A stretch of 64,000 bases of DNA, taken from NCBI RefSeq assembly GCF_028751545.1, contig NZ_CP071867.1, positions 248,001-312,000 on the forward strand, written 5' to 3'. A program made the translations under genes and the position numbers. The stretch comes from Gilliamella sp. B3022 (GTDB taxonomy: Bacteria > Pseudomonadota > Gammaproteobacteria > Enterobacterales > Orbaceae). Positions 33,695 to 45,751 of the stretch are shown here, piece by piece. How positions within the stretch are numbered: the stretch's first letter is position 1; the number at the start of each line of letters is the position of its first letter. Under the pieces are notes generated by a model. The model worked only from the letters and a program-made list of their open reading frames with translations, was not told the origin of the DNA and ran no database searches.

Positions 33695-34891
33695 TTATTT
33701 CACATTGTTTTTGATGATGTTATCTAACTGTTCTTGAGAAAGAGTAGCAGGCTCACCAACAACTTCTGCTTTCATAGGCATACCAGATTCAACAGCAGTT
33801 AAATTAAGTAGACCTGTAGTAATAATTTGTTCACCAATATTAATACCACTGGTTACAATCCAATAACCACTGATTCCAGTATAAACTTTAATATCTTGAC
33901 GATACTCAACCGTATTATCTGGTTTTAATATTTTGGCAGTATATTGACCTTTTTGATTACTCGTAACACCTTGTTGAGGAACTAATACGGCATTTTTAAT
34001 GGTTCCTAATGTCAATTGAGGTTTAACAAACATACCCGGTAAAATTTTACCTTCACTGTTTGAAAATTGAGATCGTAACGTTACTGTTCCAGTTGTTTCG
34101 TTCACAGTCATATCTGAAAATTTAACATTACCAGGTAATGCGTATTTTGAACCATCATTAAAAAACAGTTCTACATTATCCCCTGTGGCTGGCTCATAAA
34201 TGATGTTTTCATCTTGAAGATATTTATTATAACGTGTCGCTGCTTCCGTCATATCAACATAAATGGGATCGAGTTTTTGCACTAATGCAAGTGGTGTTGC
34301 TTGTCCTGCTGATACTAAAGCCCCTTCAGTCACACTTGATTTACCAATATAGCCATCAATTGGTGAGTATACTTTAGTATAATCTAAATTAACTTTAGCA
34401 GTATGTTCTGCCGCTTGCGCAACCAATACGCTGGCATCAGCTTGTTTAGCATCAGCGGCCGCTTTATCGTATTCTTGTTGGCTTATCGATTTTGTTTTTA
34501 ATAATCCAGCATAACGTTTTAAAGTAAGTTGTGCGATATTAGCATTAGCCTTTGCACTTGCTACACTAGCAACGGCACTATCATAATTTGCTTGATAAAT
34601 AGCAGGATCAATTTGATAAAGTGATTGACCGGCTTTAACATTTGAACTTTCTTCAAATTCTCGATTCAAAACAATTCCACCAACTTGTGGTCTTATTTCT
34701 GCTATTTGTGATGCAACAACCCGCCCTGGTAAATTGATTTTCAGTGTGTAATTTAAAGGCTCTACTTTAAACACAGTTACCTTGGGTAATTGGCCATTAC
34801 CATTTTGTGACTGATGATTATCACAACTGGTTAATAACAATAGACTAGTTAATGCCATTGGCAGAGTAAGTAACAACTTATTAAATCTCAT
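33695..34891 (-). CDS. acrA: Efflux periplasmic adaptor lipoprotein, AcrA family
   Basis: Membrane-fusion protein linking AcrB to the outer-membrane channel. The 398-residue product has a lipoprotein signal (LTSLLLLTSCDNHQ, acylated Cys at about 24), lipoyl-domain halves (GRVVASQIAEIRPQVGG and DYTKVYSPIDGYIG), a helical hairpin between them and beta-barrel and membrane-proximal domains to the C-terminus. It lies upstream of acrB in one operon. No AcrR-type repressor gene is adjacent; the divergent neighbour is zipA. Confidence 0.95.
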   Translation of the reverse strand: MRFNKLLLTLPMALTSLLLLTSCDNHQSQNGNGQLPKVTVFKVEPLNYTLKINLPGRVVASQIAEIRPQVGGIVLNREFEESSNVKAGQSLYQIDPAIYQANYDSAVASVASAKANANIAQLTLKRYAGLLKTKSISQQEYDKAAADAKQADASVLVAQAAEHTAKVNLDYTKVYSPIDGYIGKSSVTEGALVSAGQATPLALVQKLDPIYVDMTEAATRYNKYLQDENIIYEPATGDNVELFFNDGSKYALPGNVKFSDMTVNETTGTVTLRSQFSNSEGKILPGMFVKPQLTLGTIKNAVLVPQQGVTSNQKGQYTAKILKPDNTVEYRQDIKVYTGISGYWIVTSGINIGEQIITTGLLNLTAVESGMPMKAEVVGEPATLSQEQLDNIIKNNVK

Positions 34892-35283
34892 ATAAGAAAG
34901 ACCTCGGTAACTTAATAATTATTTAGATAACAATGAATTAAATTTTTAAAAAATAACGAGCGATTTTACAAAAAAAATACAAAAAATGTAAGTATCTTTA
35001 CAGGTTAATAGCACAGAGTTCTAAAAATAACAAAATAGGAATATGATAAAGAAATAAACGATACTGTTAAATATGATTCTTTTAAGAAATAAAGTATTAT
35101 AGGCTAATTGGGTTTTTGTGCTATAAAAAAGCCAAAATAAAATGCTATACTAGCAATCTGTAAAGGAAGTATCGTTCAAGTGGTTTCAATTTACATTTGT
35201 TGTACTCCGTAATCATTTTATTCAATTTTTCTTAAGATTGAATGATTTGACTCTATATTCAATTTAATTCTGAGATGGTTATT
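34892..35283. promoter_or_regulatory. Divergent acrA / zipA control region
   Basis: This roughly 390 bp AT-rich interval separates acrAB (-) from zipA-ligA (+). For zipA, an extended -10-like TGCTATACT lies at 35143-35151. On the acrA side TACA/TGTA arms at 34978-34981 and 34987-34990 sit within A-rich DNA, a pattern loosely like TetR-family efflux operators. No reading frame is supported. The elements are proposals from pattern only. Confidence 0.4.
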
Positions 35284-36195
35284 ATGGATAATTTACGTAT
35301 TGTTCTAATTGTTGTTGCGTCCTTAGTCATTATAGCTCTATTGATTCATGGGTTTTGGATCAATAAAAGAGAACTTTATTCTTTTGGTTCGGAAAAACAG
35401 AAAAAAAATCAAAAAAATGTCCAACAAAATGAAAATAACTTCATTGATACAATCGAAGATGACGTAATTCTAATCACTCGAAATAAAAAAATTAGTGGGC
35501 ACGAAGATCATACACCTAAAGAGCCGGTTGAGGAAGTACCACCTCAGCAAGAAGAGTTATTTGTAAATGAAGATGAAGAACAAGCTATGGATGAAACCAA
35601 CGATGATCCGAAACCAATCATCAAAATAAACAACGATTCTTTCGACGATGAAAAATTACAAGAAAAAAAACAACCACAGCAAACTACTCAACATAACGAA
35701 GAAAAAACAGATAATCAGCAATCACGAGCAAAAGACACTAAGACACAGAAAGGTAGTTTAAATAAATTTGACGAAGACAATACCGAAATTATTATTCTCA
35801 ATATAAAAGGGATTAATGGTAAATTATTACAAGGTGATGTACTCCTAGCAAGTATTATGCAATCAGGTTTCCAGTTTGGTGATATGAGAATATTTCATCG
35901 TCATGTTGATCCCGCAGGTAATGGTCCGGTACTGTTCAGTTTAGCCAATATGGTCACTCCTGGATACTTAGATCCTGAAACAATGCATGAATTTACAACG
36001 CCTGGTGTATCTATTTTCATGGTTGCACCTACCGAAGGCAACAATCAACAAAATTTTAAATTAATGCTACAAACAGCCCAGCGTGTCGCTGATGATGTTA
36101 ATGGTGTGGTTTTAGATGATGAACATCGTATGTTAACGCCACAAAAAATTGATAGTTACAAAAATCGCATTAAAAAAGCCTGCAACGAAATTTAA
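35284..36195 (+). CDS. zipA: Cell division protein ZipA
   Basis: ZipA is a bitopic inner-membrane protein that tethers FtsZ at the division site. An in-frame ATG exists at 35275, but the one at 35284 gives [20 protein letters not shown], matching the E. coli layout, and 303 residues. Domains are an N-terminal membrane anchor (about 4-26), a long charged Glu/Gln/Lys-rich linker (about 35-165) and the C-terminal FtsZ-binding domain (from about 168, with [18 protein letters not shown] and [10 protein letters not shown]). ligA follows, as in E. coli. Confidence 0.93.
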   Translation: MDNLRIVLIVVASLVIIALLIHGFWINKRELYSFGSEKQKKNQKNVQQNENNFIDTIEDDVILITRNKKISGHEDHTPKEPVEEVPPQQEELFVNEDEEQAMDETNDDPKPIIKINNDSFDDEKLQEKKQPQQTTQHNEEKTDNQQSRAKDTKTQKGSLNKFDEDNTEIIILNIKGINGKLLQGDVLLASIMQSGFQFGDMRIFHRHVDPAGNGPVLFSLANMVTPGYLDPETMHEFTTPGVSIFMVAPTEGNNQQNFKLMLQTAQRVADDVNGVVLDDEHRMLTPQKIDSYKNRIKKACNEI

Positions 36196-36228
36196 TCGCA
36201 AAAACTTTCTACTATTCTTTAACAAAAT

Positions 36229-36250
36229 GCCACCAACTCCATTTGGTGGC
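36229..36250 (+). terminator. Hairpin between zipA and ligA
   Basis: GCCACCAA pairs with TTGGTGGC around a 6-nt loop, 34 bp after the zipA stop. No U-tract follows (TATAAACAAA), so it may only attenuate or protect the mRNA end. Confidence 0.4.
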
Positions 36251-36356
36251 TATAAACAAAAATTTATATAATGCAATGATTAATTGACTTAATAACTGCA
36301 TGTTTCATTAATTAAGCAATTTTGATGATTTCCCTAAAAGCTATCTTTTAATTTAA

Positions 36357-38453
<2,097 letters not shown>

Positions 38454-38514
38454 AAAATATTGGTTGTCGAGATTAATTTGATTAAAATACCGAAAACCAA
38501 TGAAGGAAAAAATT

Positions 38515-39030
38515 ATGCCATTACTAGATAGTTTTAAAGTGGATCACACGAAAATGAAAGCACCTTTTGTTCGAGTAGCCAAAACTATGGCAACGCCCAA
38601 AGGCGATAGCATAACAGTGTTTGATCTGCGTTTTACCATTCCCAATAAAGAATTGTTACCTGAAAAGGGAATTCATACTTTAGAGCATTTATTTGCCGGA
38701 TTTATGCGTGATCATCTTAACAGTGAATACATTGAAATTATCGACATTTCACCAATGGGATGTCGTACTGGATTTTACATGAGTCTCATAGGTAAACCGG
38801 ATGAATTGTTCGTTGTCGATGCATGGTTAAAATCTATGCAAGATGTTTTAAAGGTGACATCGCAAAATCAAATTCCTGAACTGAATGAGTACCAATGTGG
38901 CACCTACAAAATGCATTCATTAGATGAAGCCAAAGCCATTGCAGAAAAAATTATCCAATCAGGTATCGGTATATGCCATAATGAGGCAATCGCATTAACC
39001 GATGAACAGCTTGCCAAAATGAATGACTAG
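38515..39030 (+). CDS. luxS: S-ribosylhomocysteine lyase (autoinducer-2 synthase)
   Basis: LuxS splits S-ribosylhomocysteine to homocysteine and DPD, the AI-2 precursor, recycling methyl-cycle by-products. The frame opens at 38500, but the ATG at 38515, with AAGGAA upstream, gives [14 protein letters not shown] and 171 residues, equal to E. coli LuxS. The metal site is visible as HTLEH (about 54-58) plus the later Cys in [10 protein letters not shown], and the catalytic Cys in [11 protein letters not shown] small tautomerase gene follows 9 bp later. Confidence 0.96.
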   Translation: MPLLDSFKVDHTKMKAPFVRVAKTMATPKGDSITVFDLRFTIPNKELLPEKGIHTLEHLFAGFMRDHLNSEYIEIIDISPMGCRTGFYMSLIGKPDELFVVDAWLKSMQDVLKVTSQNQIPELNEYQCGTYKMHSLDEAKAIAEKIIQSGIGICHNEAIALTDEQLAKMND

Positions 39031-39039
39031 GAGAATTTT

Positions 39040-39228
39040 ATGCCAAATGTAGTTATCGACTTTTTGGAAGGTCGCACAGTAGAACAAAAAAGAGAAATGG
39101 CAAAACGTGTAACCGCAGCTATCTCTGAAACGCTTAACTGTAAACCAGAAGCAGTACAAATCATTATGCATGAACTATCAAAAGATCAGATCGCTAATGG
39201 TGGTATATTGCGCTGTGATAACGATTAA
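39040..39228 (+). CDS. 4-oxalocrotonate tautomerase family protein
   Basis: A 62-residue protein of the tautomerase superfamily. After Met removal it begins with Pro (MPNVVIDFLEGRT), the catalytic base of the family, and contains the EQKREMAKRVTAAISE helix and VQIIMHEL strand. AGGAG precedes the ATG. The 9 bp gap from luxS suggests co-transcription. Substrate is unknown; the PptA/DmpI-like group includes many uncharacterised members. Confidence 0.88.
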   Translation: MPNVVIDFLEGRTVEQKREMAKRVTAAISETLNCKPEAVQIIMHELSKDQIANGGILRCDND

Positions 39229-39277
39229 TCATAACGATGATTGAATAAATCTTTATTTTTTCGTTTGTTAAATATTA

Positions 39278-39308
39278 AAACCTCAAAACATCATGATTTT
39301 TGAGGTTT
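39278..39308. terminator. Bidirectional terminator between the tautomerase gene and ribA
   Basis: AAACCTCAAAA (39278-39288) pairs with TTTTGAGGTTT (39298-39308). It lies between convergent genes. Confidence 0.8.
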
Positions 39309-39345
39309 AGCTAAACTAAATTGATATTTTTTCAGTCTGATTTGG

Positions 39346-39957
39346 CTAATGATTGCAGTTGCCATGATGTAAATGCAATAAATGCCCCATTTTATTCACT
39401 TTTGTTTCTAAATAGTGTTCATTATTTGGGTTTTCTCCAACTTCTAATGGCACTCTTTGAACAATTTTAATACCTGACTGTTCAAGCACTTTTATTTTTT
39501 CAGGATTATTAGTTAATAAACGAATTTGCGAAACTCCAAGCAAAGTTAATATATCGGCACAAAGGGTAAAATCACGTTCATCAGCGGCGAAACCCAATTG
39601 CTCATTGGCTTCAACCGTATCAAAACCTTTATCTTGCAGTGCATATGCTCTGATTTTATTGAGTAAACCTATATTCCGACCTTCTTGACGATGATAAATT
39701 AAAATTCCGCGACCTTCTTTAGCTATTTGCTTTAAAGCTGATTCTAACTGAAAACCACAATCACAACGCAAACTGAATAAAGCATCCCCAGTTAAACACT
39801 CTGAATGAATTCTAGTAAGAACTGGAGTATTGCCGGAAATTTCACCAAACACTAAAGCCGCATGATCTTTCCCTGTTGCAATTTCTTCAAATCCAACGAT
39901 AGTAAAACATCCCCATGGTGTTGGTAATTTTGCTTGTGCAACATGTTTTAATTGCAT
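39346..39957 (-). CDS. ribA: GTP cyclohydrolase II
   Basis: RibA opens the imidazole ring of GTP, the first step of riboflavin synthesis. The ATG at 39957 gives [19 protein letters not shown], the usual start; two more codons are possible to 39963. The 203-residue product has the zinc ligands in [36 protein letters not shown] and LLTNNPEKI. It is divergent from pgpB with a 96 bp gap, the E. coli ribA/pgpB layout. No FMN riboswitch was recognised. Confidence 0.96.
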   Translation of the reverse strand: MQLKHVAQAKLPTPWGCFTIVGFEEIATGKDHAALVFGEISGNTPVLTRIHSECLTGDALFSLRCDCGFQLESALKQIAKEGRGILIYHRQEGRNIGLLNKIRAYALQDKGFDTVEANEQLGFAADERDFTLCADILTLLGVSQIRLLTNNPEKIKVLEQSGIKIVQRVPLEVGENPNNEHYLETKVNKMGHLLHLHHGNCNH

Positions 39958-40053
39958 TATCATCTCCGTTTAAATAAAACATAAATAGACTTTTAAAAAA
40001 AGCCATCTTCCATGCTAAACTATTTAGCAATGAGTGTTAAATTGAGTCTATAA

Positions 40054-40773
40054 ATGGGGTTTGTAATAAAAAAAACAATGGCTACTCTTGCCATTATGTT
40101 AATAATACCATTAGTTATTATAGCCATAAATTGGCATTGGCAACCAGAATCATTAAATGATACATCAAAATATTTTTTCTATATAACAGAAACTGCCAGT
40201 TTTCCTTGGGCGATGATGACATCGACTGTTTTTTTTATAATATTTTGTTGTTTATTAACAAATAAAACAATAAAAAAGATGATTGCATTATGGTTTTGTC
40301 TTGTTTGTGCAATATTAGGTGGGCAAATAGTCAAAACCATTATAAAATCTCAAACAGCAGAATCACGACCTTATGTACTTTGGATGACAAAAGAATTTCA
40401 TCTTAGCGATAAGCAATTTTATTTGTTACCTAAATCAGAAAAACAACAATTTATTTCTGAAAAGTTGAATAATTCAAAAATCATTCCAAATTGGTTAAGC
40501 AAGCATTGGCAAAGTGAAACAGGTTATTCCCTACCTTCTGGACATACTTTATTTTCAGCAACATGGGCATTTCTTGCAATCACTTTATTAGGATTTAGAC
40601 GGCATTATATTATTGTTACTGCAATTATTGTATGGGCATTACTAATTGAGATCAGTCGACTCGCACTAGGTATGCATAGCCCAATTGATTTATTATTAGG
40701 TATTTTACTCGCTTGGGCCATTTCATTAATATGCTATTTTTATTCACAAAAATGGCATATAGTAGAGAGATAA
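40054..40773 (+). CDS. pgpB: Phosphatidylglycerophosphatase B
   Basis: An inner-membrane PAP2 phosphatase acting on phosphatidylglycerol phosphate and undecaprenyl pyrophosphate. The 239-residue product (E. coli 254) has about six membrane segments and the three PAP2 motifs: KTIIKSQTAESRP, SLPSGHTLFSA and SRLALGMHSPIDLLLG. Its place before lapAB matches E. coli. Confidence 0.94.
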   Translation: MGFVIKKTMATLAIMLIIPLVIIAINWHWQPESLNDTSKYFFYITETASFPWAMMTSTVFFIIFCCLLTNKTIKKMIALWFCLVCAILGGQIVKTIIKSQTAESRPYVLWMTKEFHLSDKQFYLLPKSEKQQFISEKLNNSKIIPNWLSKHWQSETGYSLPSGHTLFSATWAFLAITLLGFRRHYIIVTAIIVWALLIEISRLALGMHSPIDLLLGILLAWAISLICYFYSQKWHIVER

Positions 40774-40852
40774 TTTTTAACTGACATTTGATAAAGATGT
40801 TTCAAGTGATATAGACGTTTAAGTAAAATTAAAAAATATAAAGGTCATTATT

Positions 40853-41164
40853 ATGAAATTTGTTCTATCCATTGTATTAATAACTATTATTTTCACTATC
40901 TCTATTGCATTAGGTTCATTTAATGGTGAAGTAGTGTCATTTAATTATTTGTTTGCTAAAACCGAACTCCGGTTATCGGTTCTTTTGGCCATATTTTTTG
41001 GATCAGGTTTTATTGTAGGTACAATATTAACAGGAATTTTTGTCATAATTTCTAAGCTACAACATTCATCCACTAAGCGAAAATTAAATAAGTTACAAAA
41101 AAAAATGGATGATAATCTAACTGATCATCAAAAATTAAATTTAACTAAAAATACTCAAGAATAA
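40853..41164 (+). CDS. lapA: Lipopolysaccharide assembly protein LapA
   Basis: A 103-residue inner-membrane protein with two hydrophobic segments (about 4-24 and 40-65), the LapA pattern with FNGEVVSFNYLFAKTELRLSVLLA. It works with LapB in regulating LpxC and LPS synthesis. lapB starts 5 bp after its stop. Confidence 0.93.
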   Translation: MKFVLSIVLITIIFTISIALGSFNGEVVSFNYLFAKTELRLSVLLAIFFGSGFIVGTILTGIFVIISKLQHSSTKRKLNKLQKKMDDNLTDHQKLNLTKNTQE

Positions 41165-41169
41165 ATATT

Positions 41170-42348
41170 ATGTTTGAACTGTTATTTCTGTTGTTACCTA
41201 TTGCAGCCGCCTATGGCTGGTATATGGGCGACAGAAATGCAAAGCAAAAATACATCAATCAATCTAATCGATTGTCACGCGAATATGTAGATGGTCTTAA
41301 TTTTCTTTTGTCTAACCAGCAAGATAAGGCAGTTGATCTATTTTTAGATATGCTTAAAGAAGATGAAGGCACGCTTGAAGCTCATTTAACCTTAGGTAAC
41401 CTATTTCGCTCACGAGGTGAAATAGATAGAGCCATTCGAATTCATCAAGCATTAATGGAAAGTTCTTCGTTGACATTTGAACAACGACTTTTAGCCATTC
41501 AGCAATTGGGTCGGGATTATATGGGAGCAGGACTTTACGATCGTGCAGAAGAGATGTTTTTACAACTTATCGATGAAGAAGACTTTCAACAACATGCTCT
41601 ACAGCAACTCATCATTATTTATCAATCCACCAGTGAATGGATTAACGCAATTAATGCAGCAACAAAACTGGTCAAGCTAGGTAACGAAAAATACAAAACA
41701 TACATAGCTCAATTTTATTGCGAGTTAGCATCCCTTGCAATTGCCAATGATGACCTTGATAAAGCGTTCAACTTATTACAAAAATCTTCAATAACAGATC
41801 CAAATTGTGCACGCACATCATTAATGTTAGGTCGAATATTATTAGTTCAAAATAAAACAGAAGAAGCGATTGAATCACTTAAACAGATTTTACAACAAGA
41901 TAAAGCCTTCATTGGTGAAGCATTACCTCTTTTAAATGAGTGCTATCACAAGTTAAATAAACAAGACGAATTTCAAAAATTTTTACAATTGTGTGTTGAT
42001 AAAGACACGGGTAATGTTGCTGAACTCATGTTAGCTGACATTATTGAAAAACAAAAAGGTCTTGATTCAGCCCAATATTATATGTATCGAGAGTTATTAA
42101 AACATCCTAATTTAAAAGGATTTTACCGTCTAATGGATTACCATGTAGCTGATGCAGAGCAAGGGAAAGCTAAAGAAAGCCTGTTATTGTTACGTAATAT
42201 GGTTGGTGAGCAAATAAAAGCTGTACCGAATTATCGATGCCAAAAATGTGGTTTTACCGTGAATACTATCTATTGGTTATGCCCTGCTTGCCGTTCCTGG
42301 TCCACAATAAAACCCGTCCGTGATTTTGAACAACATTCCCAAAAATAA
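41170..42348 (+). CDS. lapB: Lipopolysaccharide assembly protein LapB
   Basis: LapB (YciM) is a membrane-anchored TPR protein that directs FtsH to LpxC and so sets LPS levels. The 392-residue product has an N-terminal anchor (FELLFLLLPIAAAYGWYMGDR), several TPR repeats and a C-terminal rubredoxin-like metal site with paired Cys motifs CQKCGF and CPACRSW. E. coli next carries pyrF; here a TatD-family gene follows after 12 bp. Confidence 0.96.
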   Translation: MFELLFLLLPIAAAYGWYMGDRNAKQKYINQSNRLSREYVDGLNFLLSNQQDKAVDLFLDMLKEDEGTLEAHLTLGNLFRSRGEIDRAIRIHQALMESSSLTFEQRLLAIQQLGRDYMGAGLYDRAEEMFLQLIDEEDFQQHALQQLIIIYQSTSEWINAINAATKLVKLGNEKYKTYIAQFYCELASLAIANDDLDKAFNLLQKSSITDPNCARTSLMLGRILLVQNKTEEAIESLKQILQQDKAFIGEALPLLNECYHKLNKQDEFQKFLQLCVDKDTGNVAELMLADIIEKQKGLDSAQYYMYRELLKHPNLKGFYRLMDYHVADAEQGKAKESLLLLRNMVGEQIKAVPNYRCQKCGFTVNTIYWLCPACRSWSTIKPVRDFEQHSQK

Positions 42349-42360
42349 AAAGAGATTATT

Positions 42361-43146
42361 ATGTTTTTAATTGATTCTCATTGTCATTTAGATAGTTTAG
42401 ATTTGAAAAATAAAACCATTGAAGATGTCTTACAGCAAGCGATGAATAATGATGTTAAACATTGCTTAAGCGTGGCAACAACACTGTCTGGCTATGAAGC
42501 AATGAAACATCTACTTATGCCATTTAAAAATCAATGTTCCTTTTCATGTGGCATTCATCCTCTCAATCTAGAGGATGAAAAATATGACGCAAATCGCTTT
42601 CAACGCTTAGCTCAAGAAGATAATGTCGTCGCTTTAGGTGAGACAGGTCTTGATTACTATTATCAGCAAGACAATTTAGAACTACAACAAGAAAATTTTA
42701 AAGAACACATTCGGTTAGGTCGAAAACTCAATAAGCCTGTGATTGTTCATACACGTAATGCAAAACAAGACACATTAAGAATACTAAAAGAGGAACATGC
42801 CCATTCTGGTGTATTACACTGTTTCACAGAAGATATCGAGACAGCAAAGCAGCTATTGGATATTGGTTTTTACATCTCATTTTCAGGTATCATTACCTTC
42901 AAAAATGCCGAAGCGTTACGTGAAGTAGCAAAATATGTACCGCTCGACCGTATTTTAGTTGAAACAGATTCGCCTTATCTTGCTCCTGTCCCTTATCGAG
43001 GAAAAGAAAACCAACCAGCATATGTGCGAAAAGTCGCTTCTTATTTATCGGCATTAAAAGGTGTAAGTTTAGAAGTGATAGCCAAACAAACAACCGACAA
43101 TTTTTGTCAATTATTCAACTTACAAGGGGTGTTAAATGAACAATAA
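42361..43146 (+). CDS. TatD-family metal-dependent hydrolase (YcfH-like)
   Basis: A 261-residue TIM-barrel hydrolase; relatives are metal-dependent DNases or D-aminoacyl hydrolases. Metal and active-site motifs are IDSHCHLDSL, ALGETGLDYYY, VIVHTRNA, GVLHCFTED and LVETDSPYLAPVPYRGK. The length and PVPYRGKENQPAYV suggest the YcfH branch. Its last 11 bp overlap roxA in another frame. Confidence 0.9.
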   Translation: MFLIDSHCHLDSLDLKNKTIEDVLQQAMNNDVKHCLSVATTLSGYEAMKHLLMPFKNQCSFSCGIHPLNLEDEKYDANRFQRLAQEDNVVALGETGLDYYYQQDNLELQQENFKEHIRLGRKLNKPVIVHTRNAKQDTLRILKEEHAHSGVLHCFTEDIETAKQLLDIGFYISFSGIITFKNAEALREVAKYVPLDRILVETDSPYLAPVPYRGKENQPAYVRKVASYLSALKGVSLEVIAKQTTDNFCQLFNLQGVLNEQ

Positions 43147-44251
43147 ATTGAATATTGATTGGGACGATTTTTTAACAAACTATTGGCAAAAAAAACCGGT
43201 GATATTACGTCAAGCATTCAGTCACTTTCTGGATCCCATCACCCCTGATGAACTTGCTGGATTGGCAATGGAAGAAGAGATCGAAAGCCGTATTGTGACC
43301 AACAAAAATGGTAAATGGGAGGCAAAATTTGGTCCTTTTGATGATTTTAGCCACTTAGGTGAGGAGCATTGGAGTTTATTAGTTCAAGCAGTTGATCACT
43401 GGCACGAACAAGCAGCAGCTTTAGTTCAACCATTTAAATGCATCCCACAATGGCAGTTTGAAGATCTCATGATTTCTTATGCTACGCAAGGCGCTGGCGT
43501 AGGTCCACATATCGATAATTACGATGTTTTTATTATTCAAGGTATGGGATGCCGACGTTGGCAAGTTGGCGATCGCAATTCTAATTATCGACAATTCAGT
43601 GCTCATAAAGCATTATTACATGTTGAAGATTATCATCCAATTATTGATGAACAGATCACTTCTGGCGATATTTTATATATTCCAATAGGTTTTCCGCATA
43701 ATGGGATATCAATAGGTGAATCATTAAGTTATTCTGTTGGTTTTAGAACGCAAACTTCACAAGAAATGCTAAGTGGCTTTGCTGATTACATCATTGATAA
43801 TTTACCAAAGGGTATTTTTTATCAAGATCCAAATTTAAAGTTACCTGAAGATCCCTACCGAGTACAACCGTATGAATTAACCAAATTACAAAATCAAATC
43901 ATTGATTTAATCAAGACACCTGAGCTTTTTAATGATTGGTTTGGTAAACACATTACCTTACCGATGCACGAACTCAATATTGTTACTGTTGAACCGCCTT
44001 ATGAATATGAGGAATTCAAATCAATTTTACAAACAGGTGCACAATTATCTCGTGTGCCTAGTATCCGAATTCTCAAAATTGGCGATTTTGGCTACATTCA
44101 TGGTGAAAAAATAAATTTACCTATGTCCGTTATTGATATGCTTTGTCAAAACGAAATACTCGGTTATGAACATTTACAAAGTGAAGAAACACAACAAGTA
44201 TTACTTAATTTTGTCAATAAAGGTTATTGGTATTTCATTGATGAATCATAA
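43136..44251 (+). CDS. roxA: Ribosomal protein L16 arginine hydroxylase (RoxA/YcfD)
   Basis: A JmjC-type 2-oxoglutarate/Fe(II) oxygenase that hydroxylates an arginine of ribosomal protein L16. The 371-residue product has the cupin iron triad, HxD in VGPHIDNYDVF (about residue 124) and distal His in GFPHNGISIG, plus the family QKKPVILRQAF start and FGPFDDF. It begins inside the 3' end of the TatD-family gene. Confidence 0.93.
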   Translation: MNNKLNIDWDDFLTNYWQKKPVILRQAFSHFLDPITPDELAGLAMEEEIESRIVTNKNGKWEAKFGPFDDFSHLGEEHWSLLVQAVDHWHEQAAALVQPFKCIPQWQFEDLMISYATQGAGVGPHIDNYDVFIIQGMGCRRWQVGDRNSNYRQFSAHKALLHVEDYHPIIDEQITSGDILYIPIGFPHNGISIGESLSYSVGFRTQTSQEMLSGFADYIIDNLPKGIFYQDPNLKLPEDPYRVQPYELTKLQNQIIDLIKTPELFNDWFGKHITLPMHELNIVTVEPPYEYEEFKSILQTGAQLSRVPSIRILKIGDFGYIHGEKINLPMSVIDMLCQNEILGYEHLQSEETQQVLLNFVNKGYWYFIDES

Positions 44252-44257
44252 CATCAT

Positions 44258-44287
44258 TTATCCGCCGATAATAAAATCGGTGGATAA
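44258..44287 (+). terminator. Hairpin downstream of roxA
   Basis: TTATCCGCCGAT (44258-44269) pairs with ATCGGTGGATAA (44276-44287) with one G-U pair; a T-rich stretch follows about 8 bp later (CCTTTTTAAG). The same TCCGCCG/CGGTGGA arms recur in the hairpin after ilvE. Confidence 0.7.
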
Positions 44288-44436
44288 AACAACCTTTTTA
44301 AGCTTTAGACTTGGCTTTTTATAAGTTTTGAGTATATACTTGCCCCGCTTTAGAGTACCCTCCGTTTAATGGCATATTAAACATCACAAAATGTTAAATT
44401 TTAGCAAAAATCTATTTTCAATTACTAGAGGTATAC

Positions 44437-45672
44437 ATGAAAACTGAATCAAACTCAGTCAAGCAAGTTGAAAGTGAACAAATAACACTCTATCAAAAGA
44501 AAACACTTTTCGCATCGACTGTCGGTTATGCATTAGATGGCATGGATATGATGATTTTAGGTGTCTGTTTTAGCCTTATTTCGGTTACCTTTAATTTATC
44601 CAAAACCGATCTAGGAACGTTAACATCTGTAACCCTGCTTGGTGCGGTGTTAGGTGGCATTTTATTTGGCGTATTAGCGGATAAATATGGTCGAGTACGC
44701 GTCTTTTCATGGACTATATTAATCTTCTCTTTATTTACCGGATTATGTGCCATATCACCTAATTATGAATGCTTCTTGATTTTCCGCTTTTTAAGTGGTT
44801 TAGGTCTTGGTGGTGAATTTGGGATTGGTATGACCTTAGTATCAGAAAGTTGGCCAAAGAACAAGCGCTCACGAGCAACATCAATTGTTGCGTTAGGTTT
44901 TCAAGCAGGTATTATCCTTTCCACGTTAACCGTCAACTTTGTGGGTGAAGCTTATGGTTGGCGCTGGGCTTTTGCTGTTGGAGTGTTACCAGCCCTGTTT
45001 GTTGCTTGGACTCGAAAAGGTTTAAAAGAGCCCGAAATTTGGCAAAATTTAAAAGATCAAAATAAAAATGAAATTGCAATTGGTAAATTATTTAAAACAC
45101 CAAAAACCACTGCAACCACGATTGGTTTAACTATTGCATGTGCTGTACAAAATTTTGGGTTTTATGGTTTGATGGTTTGGATGCCAAATATGATTGCTTC
45201 TGAACTAAAATTACCTTTTAAAGATACAGTGTATTGGACAATTTCAACCACCATTGGTATGTCATTAGGTATTTTAATTTTTGGTTGGCTTTGCGATAAA
45301 TTTGGACGTCGCCCTTCTTATATTACCTTCCTTTTAATATCAGCAATTTCTATATGGTTCTATTTCCAACAAACGGATATGCTGATATTAATTATCTTTG
45401 GTTCAGCAATTGGCTTTTTTGTTAATGGGATGATGGGAGGATACGGAGCCTTACTGGCCGAACATTACCCAACCGATGCCCGTTCAAGTGCTGAAAATAT
45501 TATTTTTAATGTAGGACGAGGAATTGCGGGTATATCGCAAGTTCTCATTGCTTATTTTGCTAATGTGTATTCAATTAGCTACGCACTAGCCCTATTATCA
45601 GCTACCTATCTATTGTCTGCTGCTGCTTTCGTATTTTTAATACCAGAAACGAAAGGTAAGGCTTTAGAATAA
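44437..45672 (+). CDS. MFS transporter, aromatic-acid/sialate symporter-like
   Basis: A 411-residue 12-segment major facilitator with a cytoplasmic N-terminal tail of about 30 residues. Motifs include DGMDMMILG in the first helix, the loop LADKYGRVRVF, RFLSGLGLGGEFGIGM and the mirrored LCDKFGRRPSY. The DxMDxxI-type first helix and GLGLGGE point to the AAHS/NanT-like group of acid:H+ symporters. Substrate cannot be named and neighbouring genes give no pathway. AGAGG lies before the ATG. Confidence 0.82.
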   Translation: MKTESNSVKQVESEQITLYQKKTLFASTVGYALDGMDMMILGVCFSLISVTFNLSKTDLGTLTSVTLLGAVLGGILFGVLADKYGRVRVFSWTILIFSLFTGLCAISPNYECFLIFRFLSGLGLGGEFGIGMTLVSESWPKNKRSRATSIVALGFQAGIILSTLTVNFVGEAYGWRWAFAVGVLPALFVAWTRKGLKEPEIWQNLKDQNKNEIAIGKLFKTPKTTATTIGLTIACAVQNFGFYGLMVWMPNMIASELKLPFKDTVYWTISTTIGMSLGILIFGWLCDKFGRRPSYITFLLISAISIWFYFQQTDMLILIIFGSAIGFFVNGMMGGYGALLAEHYPTDARSSAENIIFNVGRGIAGISQVLIAYFANVYSISYALALLSATYLLSAAAFVFLIPETKGKALE

Positions 45673-45685
45673 GATAATCAATCTA

Positions 45686-45705
45686 AACAGGGCTACTGCC
45701 CTGTT
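45686..45705 (+). terminator. Hairpin downstream of the MFS gene
   Basis: AACAGGGC and GCCCTGTT pair around a 4-nt loop, 14 bp after the stop. The sequence after it is AAAACCC, so a U-tract is lacking on this strand. Confidence 0.5.
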
Positions 45706-45751
45706 AAAACCCACAATATTGATAATCGTTTAAAATAAATAAACACCCATT

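Noticed and set aside
34978-34990. TACA/TGTA palindrome as a definite AcrR operator
   Set aside because: Arms of four bases in A-rich DNA are expected by chance; mentioned only as a possibility within the control region.
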